Positions 23,101 to 34,600 of a stretch of DNA of 64,000 bases are shown in pieces. Positions within the stretch are counted from its first letter, which is position 1. The number at the start of each line of letters is the position of its first letter. The notes beneath the pieces were generated by a model. That model did no database searches. It had not been told where the DNA came from and saw nothing but the letters and a program-made list of their open reading frames with translations. The translations under genes and the position numbers were made by a program. Source of the stretch: Muricea muricata (Eukaryota > Cnidaria > Anthozoa > Malacalcyonacea > Plexauridae); contig OY979725.1 of assembly GCA_963855995.1 (NCBI GenBank), positions 5,528,118-5,592,117 of the forward strand. Direction: 5' to 3'.

Positions 23101-25393
23101 TGATGTACTGCAATCACGGACCTAAAAGACACCTTCTAAATGGAAATTGCAGAACTTTGCAAGTCGGGAATCATGTTTTCGGCGCTCAAACCATCGAGAT
23201 GAGCGAAATAACATGTTGAAATGAGAAACCTATAACTTGCTTGTAAACTAAAAAGACACGATCTTAGAACCATCAAAATCGCGTTTTAAACGTTCTAGAA
23301 GCGATTTGAGCGTAAAAACATGCTCAAATCACGAACTAAAAATTGCCGTCCTAAATCGATCACGGCGACGTTTTAGTGCTTAAAATGGTGTTTTCAGTTC
23401 TAAAGTGAACGAGTTGAGCGCAATGATGTACTGCAATCACGGACCTAAAAGAGACCTTCTAAATGGAAATTGCCGAACTTAGCAAGTCGGGAATCATCTT
23501 TTCGGCGCTCAAACACTCGAGATGAGCGAAATAACATGTTGAAATGAGAAACCTATAACTTGTTTAAATAAGAAATGAAAAACCTATAACTTGCTTGTAA
23601 ACGGAAAAGAAACGATCTTAGAACCATCAAAATCGTGTTTTAAGCGTTCTAGAAGCGATTTGAGCGTAAAAACATGCTCAAGTCACGAACTAAAAATTAC
23701 CGTCTTAAATCGATCACGGCGACGTTTTAGAGCTTAAAATGGTGTTTTCAAGTGCTAAAGTGAACGAGTTGAGCGCAATGATGTACTGCAATCACGGACC
23801 TAAAAGAGACGTTCTAAATGGAAATTGCCGAACTTAGCAAGTCGGGAATCATGTTTTCGGCGCTCAAACCATCGAGATGAGCGAAATAGCATGTTGAAAT
23901 GAGAAACCTATAACCTTCTTGTAAACTGAAAAGAAACGATCTTAGAACCATCAAAAACGCGTTTTAAGCGTTTTGGAAGCGATTTGAGCGTAAAAACATG
24001 CTCAAATCACGAACTAAAAATTGCCGTCCGAAATCGATCACGGCGACGTTTTAGAGCTTAAAATGGTGTTTTCAGTGTTAAAGTGAACGAGTTGAGCGCA
24101 ATGATGTACTGCAATCACGGACCTAAAAGAGACCTTCTAAATGGAAATTGCAGAACTTAGCAAGTCGGGAATCATGTTTTCGGGGCTCAAACCATCGAGA
24201 TGAGCGAAATAACATGTTTAAATGAGAAACCTATAACTTGCTTGTAAACTAAAAAGAAACGATCTTAGAACCATCAAAATCGCGTTTTAAGCGTTCTAGA
24301 AGCGATTTGAGCGTAAAAACATGCTAAAATCACGAACTAAAAATTGCCGTCCTAAATCGATCACGGCGACGTTTTAGAGCTTAAAATGGTGTTTTCAGTG
24401 CTAAAGTGAACGAGTTGAGCGCAATGATGTACTGCAATCACGGACCTAAAAGAGACCTTCTAAAGGGAAATTGCAGAACTTAGAAAGTCGGGAATCATGT
24501 TTTCGGCGCTCAAACCATCGAGATGAGCGAAATAACATGTTGAAATGAGAAACCTATAACTTGCTTGTAGACTAGAGAGAAACGATCTTAGAACCATCAA
24601 AATCGCGTTTTAAGCTTTCTAGAAGCGATTTGAGCGTAAAAACATGCTCAAATCACGAACTAAAAATTACCGTCTTAAATCGATCACGGCGATGTTTTAG
24701 AGCTTAAAATGGTGTTTTCAGTGCTAAAGTGAACGAGTTGAGCGCAATGATGTACTGCAATCACGGACCTAAAAGAGACCTTCTAAATGGAAATTGCAGA
24801 ACTTAGCAAGTCGGGAATCATGTTTTCGGCGCTCAAACCATCGAGATTAGCGAAATAACATGTTGAAATGAGAAACCTATAAGTTGCTTGTAAACTGAAA
24901 AGAAACGATCTTAGAACCATCAAAATCGCGTTTTAAGCGTTCTAGAAGCGATTTGAGCGTAAAAACATGTTCAAATCACGAACTAAAAATTACCGTCTTA
25001 AATCGATCACGGCGACGTTTTAGAGCTTAAAATGGTGTTTTCAGTGCTAAAGTGAACGAGTTGAGCGCAATAATGTACTGCAATCACGGACCTAAAAGAG
25101 ACCTTCTAAATGGAAATCGCAGAACTTAGCATGTCGGGAATCATGTTTTCGGCGCTAAAACCATCGAGATGAGCGAAATAGCATGTTGAAATGAAAAACC
25201 TATAACTTGCTTGTAAACTAAAAAAACGATCTTAGAACCATCAAAATCGCGTTTTAAGTGTTCTAGAAGCGATTTGAGCGTAAAAACATGCTCAAATCAC
25301 GAACTAAAAATTACCGTCTTAAATCGATCACAGCGACGTTTTAAGGCTTAAAATGGTGTTTTCAGTGATAAAGTGAACGAGTTGAGCGCAATG

Positions 25394-25395
<2 letters not shown>
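20198..25395. repeat. Satellite array 2 (about 16 monomers)
   Basis: Satellite only, no gene. It starts with the private element-flanking monomer (GCAAAACTTAGC, GAGATACC) and one A-type monomer. It then jumps at about 20840 into monomers GAGACGTTC/CCTTCTTG, CTAGAGAG, CGGACCTTAAAG, AGAGAACTTC, AAAACTATAAC, GAAGCG/ATCATG, CAGCGCTC, AGACACC and ATCATCTTTTCGG, in the same order as in arrays 3 and 5. The B-C-D' block present after copies 1, 3, 4 and 5 is absent. The right end has a hybrid join near 25190. Confidence 0.95.

Positions 25396-25428
<33 letters not shown>
25396..25428 (-). repeat. (TAA)11 3' tail of element copy 3
   Basis: Eleven TTA units on the + strand between satellite CAATGAT and AAAATACACAC of the element. 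Where the tail meets the satellite, the element strand reads AATAAA (25395-25400), a canonical poly(A) hexamer made by the junction. Confidence 0.9.
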
Positions 25429-25429
<1 letters not shown>

Positions 25430-25638
25430 AAATACACACATTAAGTAGCTTAGACAGCTAAATTGTTATGTGATTTACATGAAAAAGAGAGACGAAATCA
25501 ATTATATGTATATAAGTACAATTACAGAGTTTTTGTAAAACTACAATCTATATTAAAAATAATTAATTAAAAGTGCCCCAGAATACCAAAGCCATAGTAG
25601 TTCAATAGTTAAAATATTTGAAATCCAAGAAAAAACCA

Positions 25639-28599
25639 TTAATTATTGTCAAAAGCCATATTGTATTTGCGGATCGCATATACTAAAGGACTATTGTTAA
25701 AACGTTCTGTTTTGCATTTAAAATTATAAAATTTATTTTCATTAAGTCTCGTGTGTTTCTCCCGTACCAGACCGACAATAGGTGGCAGAAGATCGTTTAG
25801 TTTGTGGGTTGGCTGTTTCATGTCTTTTATTAAATTTACACACATTATATCTCTTCTGTATTCTAGAGTGTGCAAACCACATTCAGTTAATGCCTGTTTG
25901 TAAGTCTTTCTTGGACATATTATTTTCATAGCGCGCCTTTGAATTCTCTCTATATCTTTAGACTGTTCCTGAGTCAGGCCACCATGCCAAATTTGAGCTC
26001 CAAATTCCACAATTGATCTGATAGCCGAGATATAAAATATCTTTAAGTCTTCTCGTGGAGCATTGTACCCTTCAAGAGTTTTTAAAAAATATAACCGCTT
26101 AGCTGCCTTCTTTACAACGTATTCCGTGTTTGATTTCCACTTGAGGTCATCATCTATCCATAAACCAAGTAATTTATAAGAGCTAACTCTTTCAAGGACA
26201 CAGTCATTTATTTTCATTGCAGGAATAACTGTTCTATCTTTTCGAAAGTCAATGATCATTTCTTTACATTTTTTTGCGTTTAATACCATTTTCTCGTTTT
26301 CCGCAAAGGTTTTTACTGACTCAATTTTCTTGGGTATGTTCCCAATTTCCATTCCAGAAACGTGATAATGAACATCTAACGCCTCCCAACTCGTGGTATC
26401 GTCCATGAAGAGAATCGTATCACCATCCACAACAACATCCTCGTTTCCAACAACTTGTTCTATAACACTAGGTAGCATATTAATTTTAATTACAAAGGCA
26501 ATTGGTCCCAATTTACTGCCCTGTGGGACGCCCCCAGTAACATTTTCAAAATCAGATGTTTCTTTCCCAAACTGTGTGAAATGAGATCGCTCATTCAAGT
26601 ACGAAGCAAACCATTTTATCAAGGCGGGTCTTACACCCATTGATCTCATGTTTTCTAGCAATTTATTGTGATCGATGAGGTCGAAAGCCTTGCGAAAGTC
26701 GAGGAAGACTATCCTAATCACTCTATGCCTTTCGTCCATTAATTTGTGCCAATTATGTAATAAATTAACTAAGGCATTAACTGTCGATGATCGCGGTAAA
26801 CCACCATATTGAGAATCCAAAATTTTCCCAGTGGTATCATCATACATCCACTTAACTGCAAAGGTTTCTTGGATTTTTGCCAGGACACTTGTTAAAGCAA
26901 TTGGTCTTAAATCTTCTGCAAGCGTACAAGGTATTGATTTTGGAATACCCGACACTTTATAATTCTTCCAAACTTTAGGAAAAGTTTTAGATTGAAAGGA
27001 TGCATTGAAGATTTCGGTCAAGGGTACAGCAAAGTACTTTGCAAAGGTCTTCAAAATTTTCAGTAATGGATCGTTAGGGCCAGGTGCTTTATTAACATTA
27101 ATTTTTTGCAGTTCTTGTTGCACTTCATCGACGGTGATTAGTGGCAAATTTTCCGCGCAATGAAGTTCTAGCCATTCTTTTCCCACTTTTGGGTAATCCT
27201 TAGTTAAGTTTGCAAAGAAATGGTTTATGAAGCAAGCAGACCGTTTATCATCCATCAACAGCCCAGTAGAGGGATCCACCATCGTTACTTTAGCCGACTT
27301 TTTGCCAATCAAACGCTTAATGACTTTCCACCAAGATTTTGGGCGATTTTTTAGGTTTGGACCTACTTTATTCTCGTAGAAAAAGGTTTTTGCTTTCCTA
27401 ATCTCTGCCGAAATCTGACTTCTGAGCTTCTTTACACATTCGATATTTTTTCTTTTAAAAGCCATGTTCCTTTTAGAAATCAGGCGTTTTATTTTTGGTG
27501 TCATAAAGGGTTTGTCCTTACTGTGCATTCTGACTGTCCTTTCCGGAAAATATTCAGAGATCATATTATTAGTAATGTGCAGAAACGTATTAACTTTTTC
27601 ATCGGTACCAGAGATGTTGAGCACAGAAGACCAATCGTAATTTGCTAATAAGGCATCAAAACGTTCTAACTGCTGTTGTCGAAACTTTCTTACTTTAATT
27701 TTAACCGTATTTCCTTTTTCTGAAATGTTACACTTAGATTTCCAGATAATGATGTTGTGGTCCGAAGTTGAAAGTGGAGCCACAATTGACGGAGTCTGGT
27801 AATAATCAGCCATATTAGTAAAAATTAAATCCAATGTACTGGTGTCTCTAGTAGGGTGCATTACAATTTGTTTCAAATTACAGTGTCTCTCTAAATGTTT
27901 CTGTTGGAAGCCATTACTAGCCGGATTGAAGTCACCTCCGAGAATAATGGCAGTATTTGGGCTTTCGACGCAGAGCTTGTCATAACAAGTGATAAAATAG
28001 TCATAAAAATTATCGATCTCAGATGTAAGTAGACTTGAAGGAAGGTATACACATCCCAATGCAATCCTTGAAATTGATCTTGGTAGCCACTTCGGCCGGA
28101 TAGTAACCCATAAACATTCAAAGAATTGATCGTTTAAATCATCACGTATTTTTAATGGTATATCATGATTAATATAAATTGCTACTCCCCCGCCTCTTCC
28201 ACACAATCGGTCTCTTCTGACAATGTTTAGGCCAGAAACGTTAACAATCTCATCAGGGACCGAGTCTGTTAGCCATGTTTCTGTCACGAAAATTAGGTCT
28301 GCTCTGTAGCTTTCCTTAAGGATTTCAAGTTCATTTACTTTAATAGCTAATGATCTTGCATTCGACAACATTAGGCTAGGAAAAGCTCTTTCATTTCCTT
28401 TCACAGATTTTCCGCCTGAGACTCTATCAGAATTGATAGAGACCTCATTTAGATTGTTATAATCAGTTCTAATAATAGGGACGTTAACAAGATTGCCAAA
28501 GTTTCGTGTGCGCATCGATTTTGTTCGGCTGAAATGCTGACCTCTGGGCCCACCCATACCAAGTACTGTAGGAATGCTTTGCATGTGTTTCTCTGCCAT
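25639..28599 (-). CDS. Non-LTR retrotransposon endonuclease/reverse transcriptase, intact
   Basis: 986 residues from the ATG at 28599 (A at -3, G at +4) to TAA at 25639. In the family this protein nicks chromosomal DNA and copies the element RNA at the nick. Residues 1 to about 75 are basic and polar with no domain I recognise. Residues about 75-285 are an APE-like endonuclease: SNAR (N80), TETW (E107), RGGGVAIY, GGDFN (D223), SDH (279-281). Residues about 420-760 are the reverse transcriptase: KAPGP near 504, LRPIAL near 564, FLDF (D634), GGVPQGSKLGP near 690, FMDD (731-734). A thumb motif, GLWIDDDLKW, starts at 812. There is no RNase H and no CCHC knuckle, which fits CR1/L2-like families. 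FMDD replaces the more usual FADD/YVDD but keeps both Asp. One change from the other copies: Leu instead of Val at residue 91. Confidence 0.95.
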   Translation of the reverse strand: MAEKHMQSIPTVLGMGGPRGQHFSRTKSMRTRNFGNLVNVPIIRTDYNNLNEVSINSDRVSGGKSVKGNERAFPSLMLSNARSLAIKVNELEILKESYRADLIFVTETWLTDSVPDEIVNVSGLNIVRRDRLCGRGGGVAIYINHDIPLKIRDDLNDQFFECLWVTIRPKWLPRSISRIALGCVYLPSSLLTSEIDNFYDYFITCYDKLCVESPNTAIILGGDFNPASNGFQQKHLERHCNLKQIVMHPTRDTSTLDLIFTNMADYYQTPSIVAPLSTSDHNIIIWKSKCNISEKGNTVKIKVRKFRQQQLERFDALLANYDWSSVLNISGTDEKVNTFLHITNNMISEYFPERTVRMHSKDKPFMTPKIKRLISKRNMAFKRKNIECVKKLRSQISAEIRKAKTFFYENKVGPNLKNRPKSWWKVIKRLIGKKSAKVTMVDPSTGLLMDDKRSACFINHFFANLTKDYPKVGKEWLELHCAENLPLITVDEVQQELQKINVNKAPGPNDPLLKILKTFAKYFAVPLTEIFNASFQSKTFPKVWKNYKVSGIPKSIPCTLAEDLRPIALTSVLAKIQETFAVKWMYDDTTGKILDSQYGGLPRSSTVNALVNLLHNWHKLMDERHRVIRIVFLDFRKAFDLIDHNKLLENMRSMGVRPALIKWFASYLNERSHFTQFGKETSDFENVTGGVPQGSKLGPIAFVIKINMLPSVIEQVVGNEDVVVDGDTILFMDDTTSWEALDVHYHVSGMEIGNIPKKIESVKTFAENEKMVLNAKKCKEMIIDFRKDRTVIPAMKINDCVLERVSSYKLLGLWIDDDLKWKSNTEYVVKKAAKRLYFLKTLEGYNAPREDLKIFYISAIRSIVEFGAQIWHGGLTQEQSKDIERIQRRAMKIICPRKTYKQALTECGLHTLEYRRDIMCVNLIKDMKQPTHKLNDLLPPIVGLVREKHTRLNENKFYNFKCKTERFNNSPLVYAIRKYNMAFDNN

Positions 28600-28627
28600 T
28601 ATACGTATGTTGTATATTCCTCCGTAC

Positions 28628-31600
28628 TGATGTACTGCAATCACGGACCTAAAAGAGACCTTCTAAATGGAAATTGCAAAACTTAGCAAGTCGGGAATCA
28701 TGTTTTCGGCGCTCAAACCATCGAGATGAGCGAAATAACATGTTGAAATGAGATACCTATAACTTGCTTGTAAACTAAAAAGAAACGATCTTAGAACCAT
28801 CAAAATCGCGTTTTAAGCGTTCTAGAAGCGATTTGAGCGTAAAAACATGTTCAAATCACGAACTAAAAATTACCGTCTAAAATCGATCACGGCGACGTTT
28901 TAGAGCTTAAAATGGTGTTTTCAGTGCTAAAGTGAACGAGTTGAGCGCAATAATGTACTGCAATCACGGACCTAAAAGAGACCTTCTAAATGGAAATTGC
29001 AGAACTTAGCAAGTCGGTAATCATGTTTTCGGCGCTAAAACCATCGAGATGAGCGAAATAGCATGTTGAAATGAGAAACCTATAACTTGATTGTAAACTG
29101 AAAAGAAACGATCTTAGAACCATCAAAATCGCGTTTTAAGCGTTCTAGAAGCGATTTGAGCGTAAAAACATGTTCAAATCACGAACTAAAAATTACCGTC
29201 TTAAATCGATCACGGCGACGTTTTAGAGCTTAAAATGGTGTTTTCAGTGCTAAAGTGAACGAATTGAGCGCAATAATGTACTGCAATCACGGACCTAAAA
29301 GAGACCTTCTAAATGGAAATTGCAGAACTTAGCAAGTCGGGAATCATGTTTTCGGCGCTCAAACCATCGAGATGAGCGAAATAACATGTTGAAATGAGAA
29401 ACCTATAACTTGCTTGTAAACTGCAAAGAAACGATCTTAGAACCATCAAAATCGCGTTTTAAGCGTTCTAGAAGCGATTTGAGCGTAAAAACATGCTCAA
29501 ATCTTGAACTAAAAATTACCGTATTAAATCGATCACGGCGACGTTTTAGAGCTTAAAATGGTGTTTTCAGTGCTAAACTGAACGAGTTGAGCGCAATGAT
29601 GTACTGCACTGCAATCACGGACCTAAAAGAGATGTTCTAAATGGAAATTGCAGAACTTAGCAAGTCGGGAATCATGTTTTCGGCGCTCAAACCATCGAGA
29701 TGAGCGAAATAACATGTTGAAATGAGAAACCTATAACTTGCTTGTAAACTGCAAAGAAACGATCTTAGAACCATCAAAATCGCGTTTTAAGCGTTCTAGA
29801 AGCGATTTGAGCGTAAAAACATGTTCAAATCACGAACTAAAAATTACCGTCTTAAATCGATCACGGCGACGTTTTAGAGCTTAAAATGGTGTTTTCAGTG
29901 CTAAAGTGAACGAGTTGAGCGCAATAATGTACTGCAATCACGGACCTAAAAGAGACCTTCTAAATGGAAATCGCAGAACTTAGCAAGTCGGGAATCATGT
30001 TTTCGGCGCTAAAACCATCGAGATGAGCGAAATAGCATGTTGAAATGAGAAACCTATAACTTGCTTGTAAACTGAAAAGAAACGATCTTAGAACCATCAA
30101 AATCGCGTTTTAAGCGTTCTAGAAGCGATTTGAGCGTAAAAACATGCTCAAATCACGAACTAAAAATTTCCGTCCTAAATCGATCACGGCGACGTTTTAG
30201 AGCTTAAAATGGTGTTTTAAGTGCTAAAGTGAACGAGTTGAGCGCAATGATGTACTGCAATCACGGACCTAAAAGAGACCTTCTAAATAGAAATTGCAGA
30301 ACTTAGCAAATCGGGAATCATGTTTTCGGTGCTCACACCATCGAGATGAGCGAAATAACATGTTTAAATGAGAAACCTATAACTTGCTTGTAAACTAAAA
30401 AAACGATCTTAGAACCATCAAAATCGCGTTTTAAGCGTTCTAGAAGCGATTTGAGCGTAAAAACATGTTCAAATTACGAACTAAAAATTACCGTCTTAAA
30501 TCGATCACGGCGACGTTTTAGAGCTTAAAATGGTGTTTTCAGTGCTAAAGTGAACGAGTTGAGCGCAATAATGTACTGCAATCACGGACCTAAAAGAGAC
30601 CTTCTAAATGGAAATTGCAGAACTTAGCAAGTCGGGAATCATGTTTTCGGCGCTAAAACCATCGAGATGAGCGAAATAGCATGTTGAAATGAGAAACCTA
30701 TAACTTGATTGTAAACTGAAAAGAAACGATCTTAGAACCATCAAAATCGCGTTTTAAGCGTTCTAGAAGCGATTTGAGCGTAAAAACATGCTCAAATCTT
30801 GAACTAAAAATTACCGTATTAAATCGATCACGGCGACGTTTTAGAGCTTAAAATGGTGTTTTCAGTGCTAAAGTGAACGAGTTGAGCGCAATAATGTACT
30901 GCAATCACGGACCTAAAAGAGACCTTCTAAATGGAAATTGCAGAACTTAGCAAGTCGGGAATCATGTTTTCGGCGCTAAAACCATCGAGATGAGCGAAAT
31001 AGCATGTTGAAATGAGAAACCTATAACTTGATTGTAAACTGAAAAGAAACGATCTTAGAACCATCAAAATCGCGTTTTAAGCGTTCTAGAAGCGATTTGA
31101 GCGTAAAAACATGCTCAAATCTTGAACTAAAAATTACCGTATTAAATCGATCACGGCGACGTTTTAGAGCTTAAAATGGTGTTTTCAGTGCTAAACTGAA
31201 CGAGTTGAGCGCAATGATGTACTGCACTGCAATCACGGACCTAAAAGAGATGTTCTAAATGGAAATTGCAGAACTTAGCAAGTCGGGAATCATGTTTTCG
31301 GCGCTCAAACCATCGAGATGAGCGAAATAACATGTTGAAATGAGAAACCTATAACTTGCTTGTAAACTGCAAAGAAACGATCTTAGAACCATCAAAATCG
31401 CGTTTTAAGCGTTCTAGAATCGATTTGAGCGTAAAAACATGTTCAAATCACGAACTAAAAATTACCGTCTTAAATCGATCACGGCGACGTTTTAGAGCTT
31501 AAAATGGTGTTTTCAGTGCTAAAGTGAACGAGTTGAGCGCAATAATGTACTGCAATCACAGACCTAAAAGAAACCTTGTAAATGGAAATTGCAGAACTTA

Positions 31601-34600
31601 GCAAGTCGGCAATCATGTTTTCGGCGCTAAAACCATCGAGATGAGCGAAATAGCATGTTGAAATGAGAAACCTATAACTTGATTGTAAACTGAAAAGAAA
31701 CGATCTTAGAACCATCAAAATCGCGTTTTAAGCGTTCTAGAAGCGATTTGAGCGTAAAAACATGCTCAAATCACCAACTAAAAATTACCGTCTTAAATCG
31801 ATCACGGCGACGTTTTAGAGCTTAAAATGGTGTTTTCGGTGCTAAAGTGAACGAGTTGAGCGCAATGATGTACTGCAATCACGGACCTAAAAAAGACCTT
31901 CTAAATGGAAATTGCAGAACTTAGCAAGTCGGGAATCATGTTTTCGGTGCTGACACCATCGAGATGAGCGAAATAGCATGTTGAAATGAGAAACCTATAA
32001 CTTGCTTGTAAACTGAAAAGAAACGATCTTAGAACCATCAAAATCGCGTTTTAAACGTTCTAGAAGCGATTTGAGCGTAAAAACATGCTCAAATCTTGAA
32101 CTAAAAATTACCGTATTAAATCGATCACGGCGACGTTTTAGAGCTTAAAATGGTGTTTTCAGTGCTAAACTGAACGAGTTGAGCGCAATGATGTACTGCA
32201 CTGCAATCACGGACCTAAAAGAGATGTTCTAAATGGAAATTGCTGAACTTAGCAAGTCGGGAATCATGTTTTCGGCGCTCAAACCATCGAGATGAGCGAA
32301 ATAACATGTTGAAATGAGAAACCTATAACTTGCTTGTAAACTGCAAAGAAACGATCTTAGAACCATCAAAATCGCGTTTTAAGCGTTCTAGAATCGATTT
32401 GAGCGTAAAAACATGTTCAAATCACGAACTAAAAATTACCGTCTTAAATCGATCACGGCGACGTTTTAGAGCTTAAAATGGTGTTTTCAGTGCTAAAGTG
32501 AACGAGTTGAGCGCAATAATGTACTGCAATCACAGACCTAAAAGAGACCTTGTAAATGGAAATTGCAGAACTTAGCAAGTCGGCAATCATGTTTTCGGCG
32601 CTAAAACCATCGAGATGAGCGAAATAGCATGTTGAAATGAGAAACCTATAACTTGATTGTAAACTGAAAAGAAACGATCTTAGAACCATCAAAATCGCGT
32701 TTTAAGCGTTCTAGAAGCGATTTGAGCGTAAAAACATGCTCAAATCACCAACTAAAAATTACCGTCTTAAATCGATCACGGCGACGTTTTAGAGCTTAAA
32801 ATGGTGTTTTCGGTGCTAAAGTGAACGAGTTGAGCGCAATGATGTACTGCAATCACGGACCTAAAAAAGACCTTCTAAATGGAAATTCCAGAACTTAGCA
32901 AGTCGGGAATCATGTTTTCGGTGCTGACACCATCGAGATGAGCGAAATAGCATGTTGAAATGAGAAACCTATAACTTGCTTGTAAACTGAAAAGAAACGA
33001 TCTTAGAACCATCAAAATCGCGTTTTAAGCGTTCTAGAAGCGATTTGAGCGTAAAAACATGTTCAAATCACGAACTAAAAATTACCGTCTTAAATCGATC
33101 ACGGCGACGTTTTAGAGCTTAAAATGGTGTTTTCAGTGCTAAAGTGAACGAGTTGAGCGCAATGATGTACTGCAATCACGGACCTAAAAAAGACCTTCTA
33201 AATGGAAATTGCAGAACTTAGCAAGTCGGGAATCATGTTTTCGGCGCTCAAACCATCGAGATGAGCGAAATAACATGTTGAAATGAGAAACCTATAACTT
33301 GCTTGTAAACTGAAAAGAAGCGATCTTAGAACCATCAAAATCGTGTTTTAAGCGTTCTAGAAGCGATTTGAGCGTAAAAACATGTTCAAATCACGAACTA
33401 AAAATTACCGTCTTAAATCGATCACGGCGACGTTTTAGAGCTTAAAATGGTGTTTTCAGTGCTAAACTGAACGAGTTGAGCGCAATGATGTACTGCACTG
33501 CAATCACGGACCTAAAAGAGATGTTCTAAATGGAAATTGCAGAACTTAGCAAGTCGGGAATCATGTTTTCGGCGCACAAACCATCGAGATGAGCGAAATA
33601 ACATGTTGAAATGAGAAACCTATAACTTGCTTGTAAACTAAAAAGAAACGATCTTAGAAGCATCAAAATCACGTATTAAGCGTTCTAGAAGCGATTTGAG
33701 CGTAAAAACATTCTCAAATCACGAGCTAAAAATTACCGTCCTAAATCGATCACGGCGACGTTTTAGTGTTTAAATTGGTGTTTTCAGTTCTAAAGTGAAC
33801 GAGTTGAGCGCAATAATGTACTGCAATCACGGACCTAAAAGAGACCTTCTAAATGGAAATTGCAGAACTTAGCAGGTCGGGAATCATGTTTTCGGCGGTC
33901 AAATCATCGAGATGAGCGAAATAAGATGTTGAAATGAGAAACCTATAACTTGCTTGTAAACTAAAAAGAAACGATCTTAGAAGCATCAAAATCACGTATT
34001 AAGCGTTCTAGAAGCGATTTGAGCGTAAAAACATGCTCAAATCACGAACTAAAAATTACCGTCCTAAATCGATCACGGCGACGTTTTAGTGTTTAAAATG
34101 GTGTTTTCAGTTCTAAAGTGAACGAGTTGAGCGCAATACTGCACTGCAATCACGGACCTAAAAGAGATGTTCTAAATGGAAATTGCAGAACTTAGCAGGT
34201 CGGGAATCATGTTTTCGGCGGTCAAATCATCGAGATGAGCGAAATAAGATGTTGAAATGAGAAACCTATAACTTGCTTGTAAACTAAAAAGAAACGATCT
34301 TAGAAGCATCAAAATCACGTATTAAGCGTTCTAGAAGCGATTTGAGCGTAAAAACATGCTCAAATCACGAACTAAAAATTACCGTCTTAAATCGATCACG
34401 GCGACGTTTTAGAGCTTAAAATGGTGTTTTCAGTGCTAAAGTGAACGAGTTGAACGCAATAATGTACTGCAATCACGGACCTAAAAGAGACCTTCTAAAT
34501 GGAAATTGCAGAACTTAGCAAGTGGGGAATCATGTTTTCGGCGCTAAAACCAACGAGATGAGCGAAATAGCATGTTGAAATGAGAAACCTATAACTTGAT

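Larger units (their letters stand above)
25396..28627 (-). mobile_element. Non-LTR retrotransposon copy 3, complete
   Basis: 3,232 bp between TGAT repeats at 25392-25395 and 28628-28631. Structure on its own strand: 28-bp leader, 986-codon ORF, 210-bp 3' UTR (25429-25638) with no recognised motif, (TAA)11 tail. It differs from copies 4 and 5 by very few bases; the one coding difference noted is at 28329. Its right flank shares a TCTAAAATCG variant only with copy 1. Confidence 0.96.

Noticed and set aside
26393-26584. 63-codon plus-strand open frame, repeated at 41639 and 48105
   Set aside because: It is antisense to the RT active-site region of the element, a shadow of the real ORF.
28600-28644. 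GTG at 28644 as the start of the endonuclease/RT protein (15 more residues)
   Set aside because: The GTG and the first codons after it are satellite, and GTG starts are not expected for a nuclear eukaryotic gene. The ATG at 28599 has a good context.
31479-31718. 79-codon minus-strand open frame in satellite, repeated at 32453, 53190 and 54164
   Set aside because: It is ordinary satellite in which one base change (CTTGTAAATGG for CTTCTAAATGG) removes a TAG. The four copies are products of the same block duplication, and there is no codon pattern or homology to support a protein.
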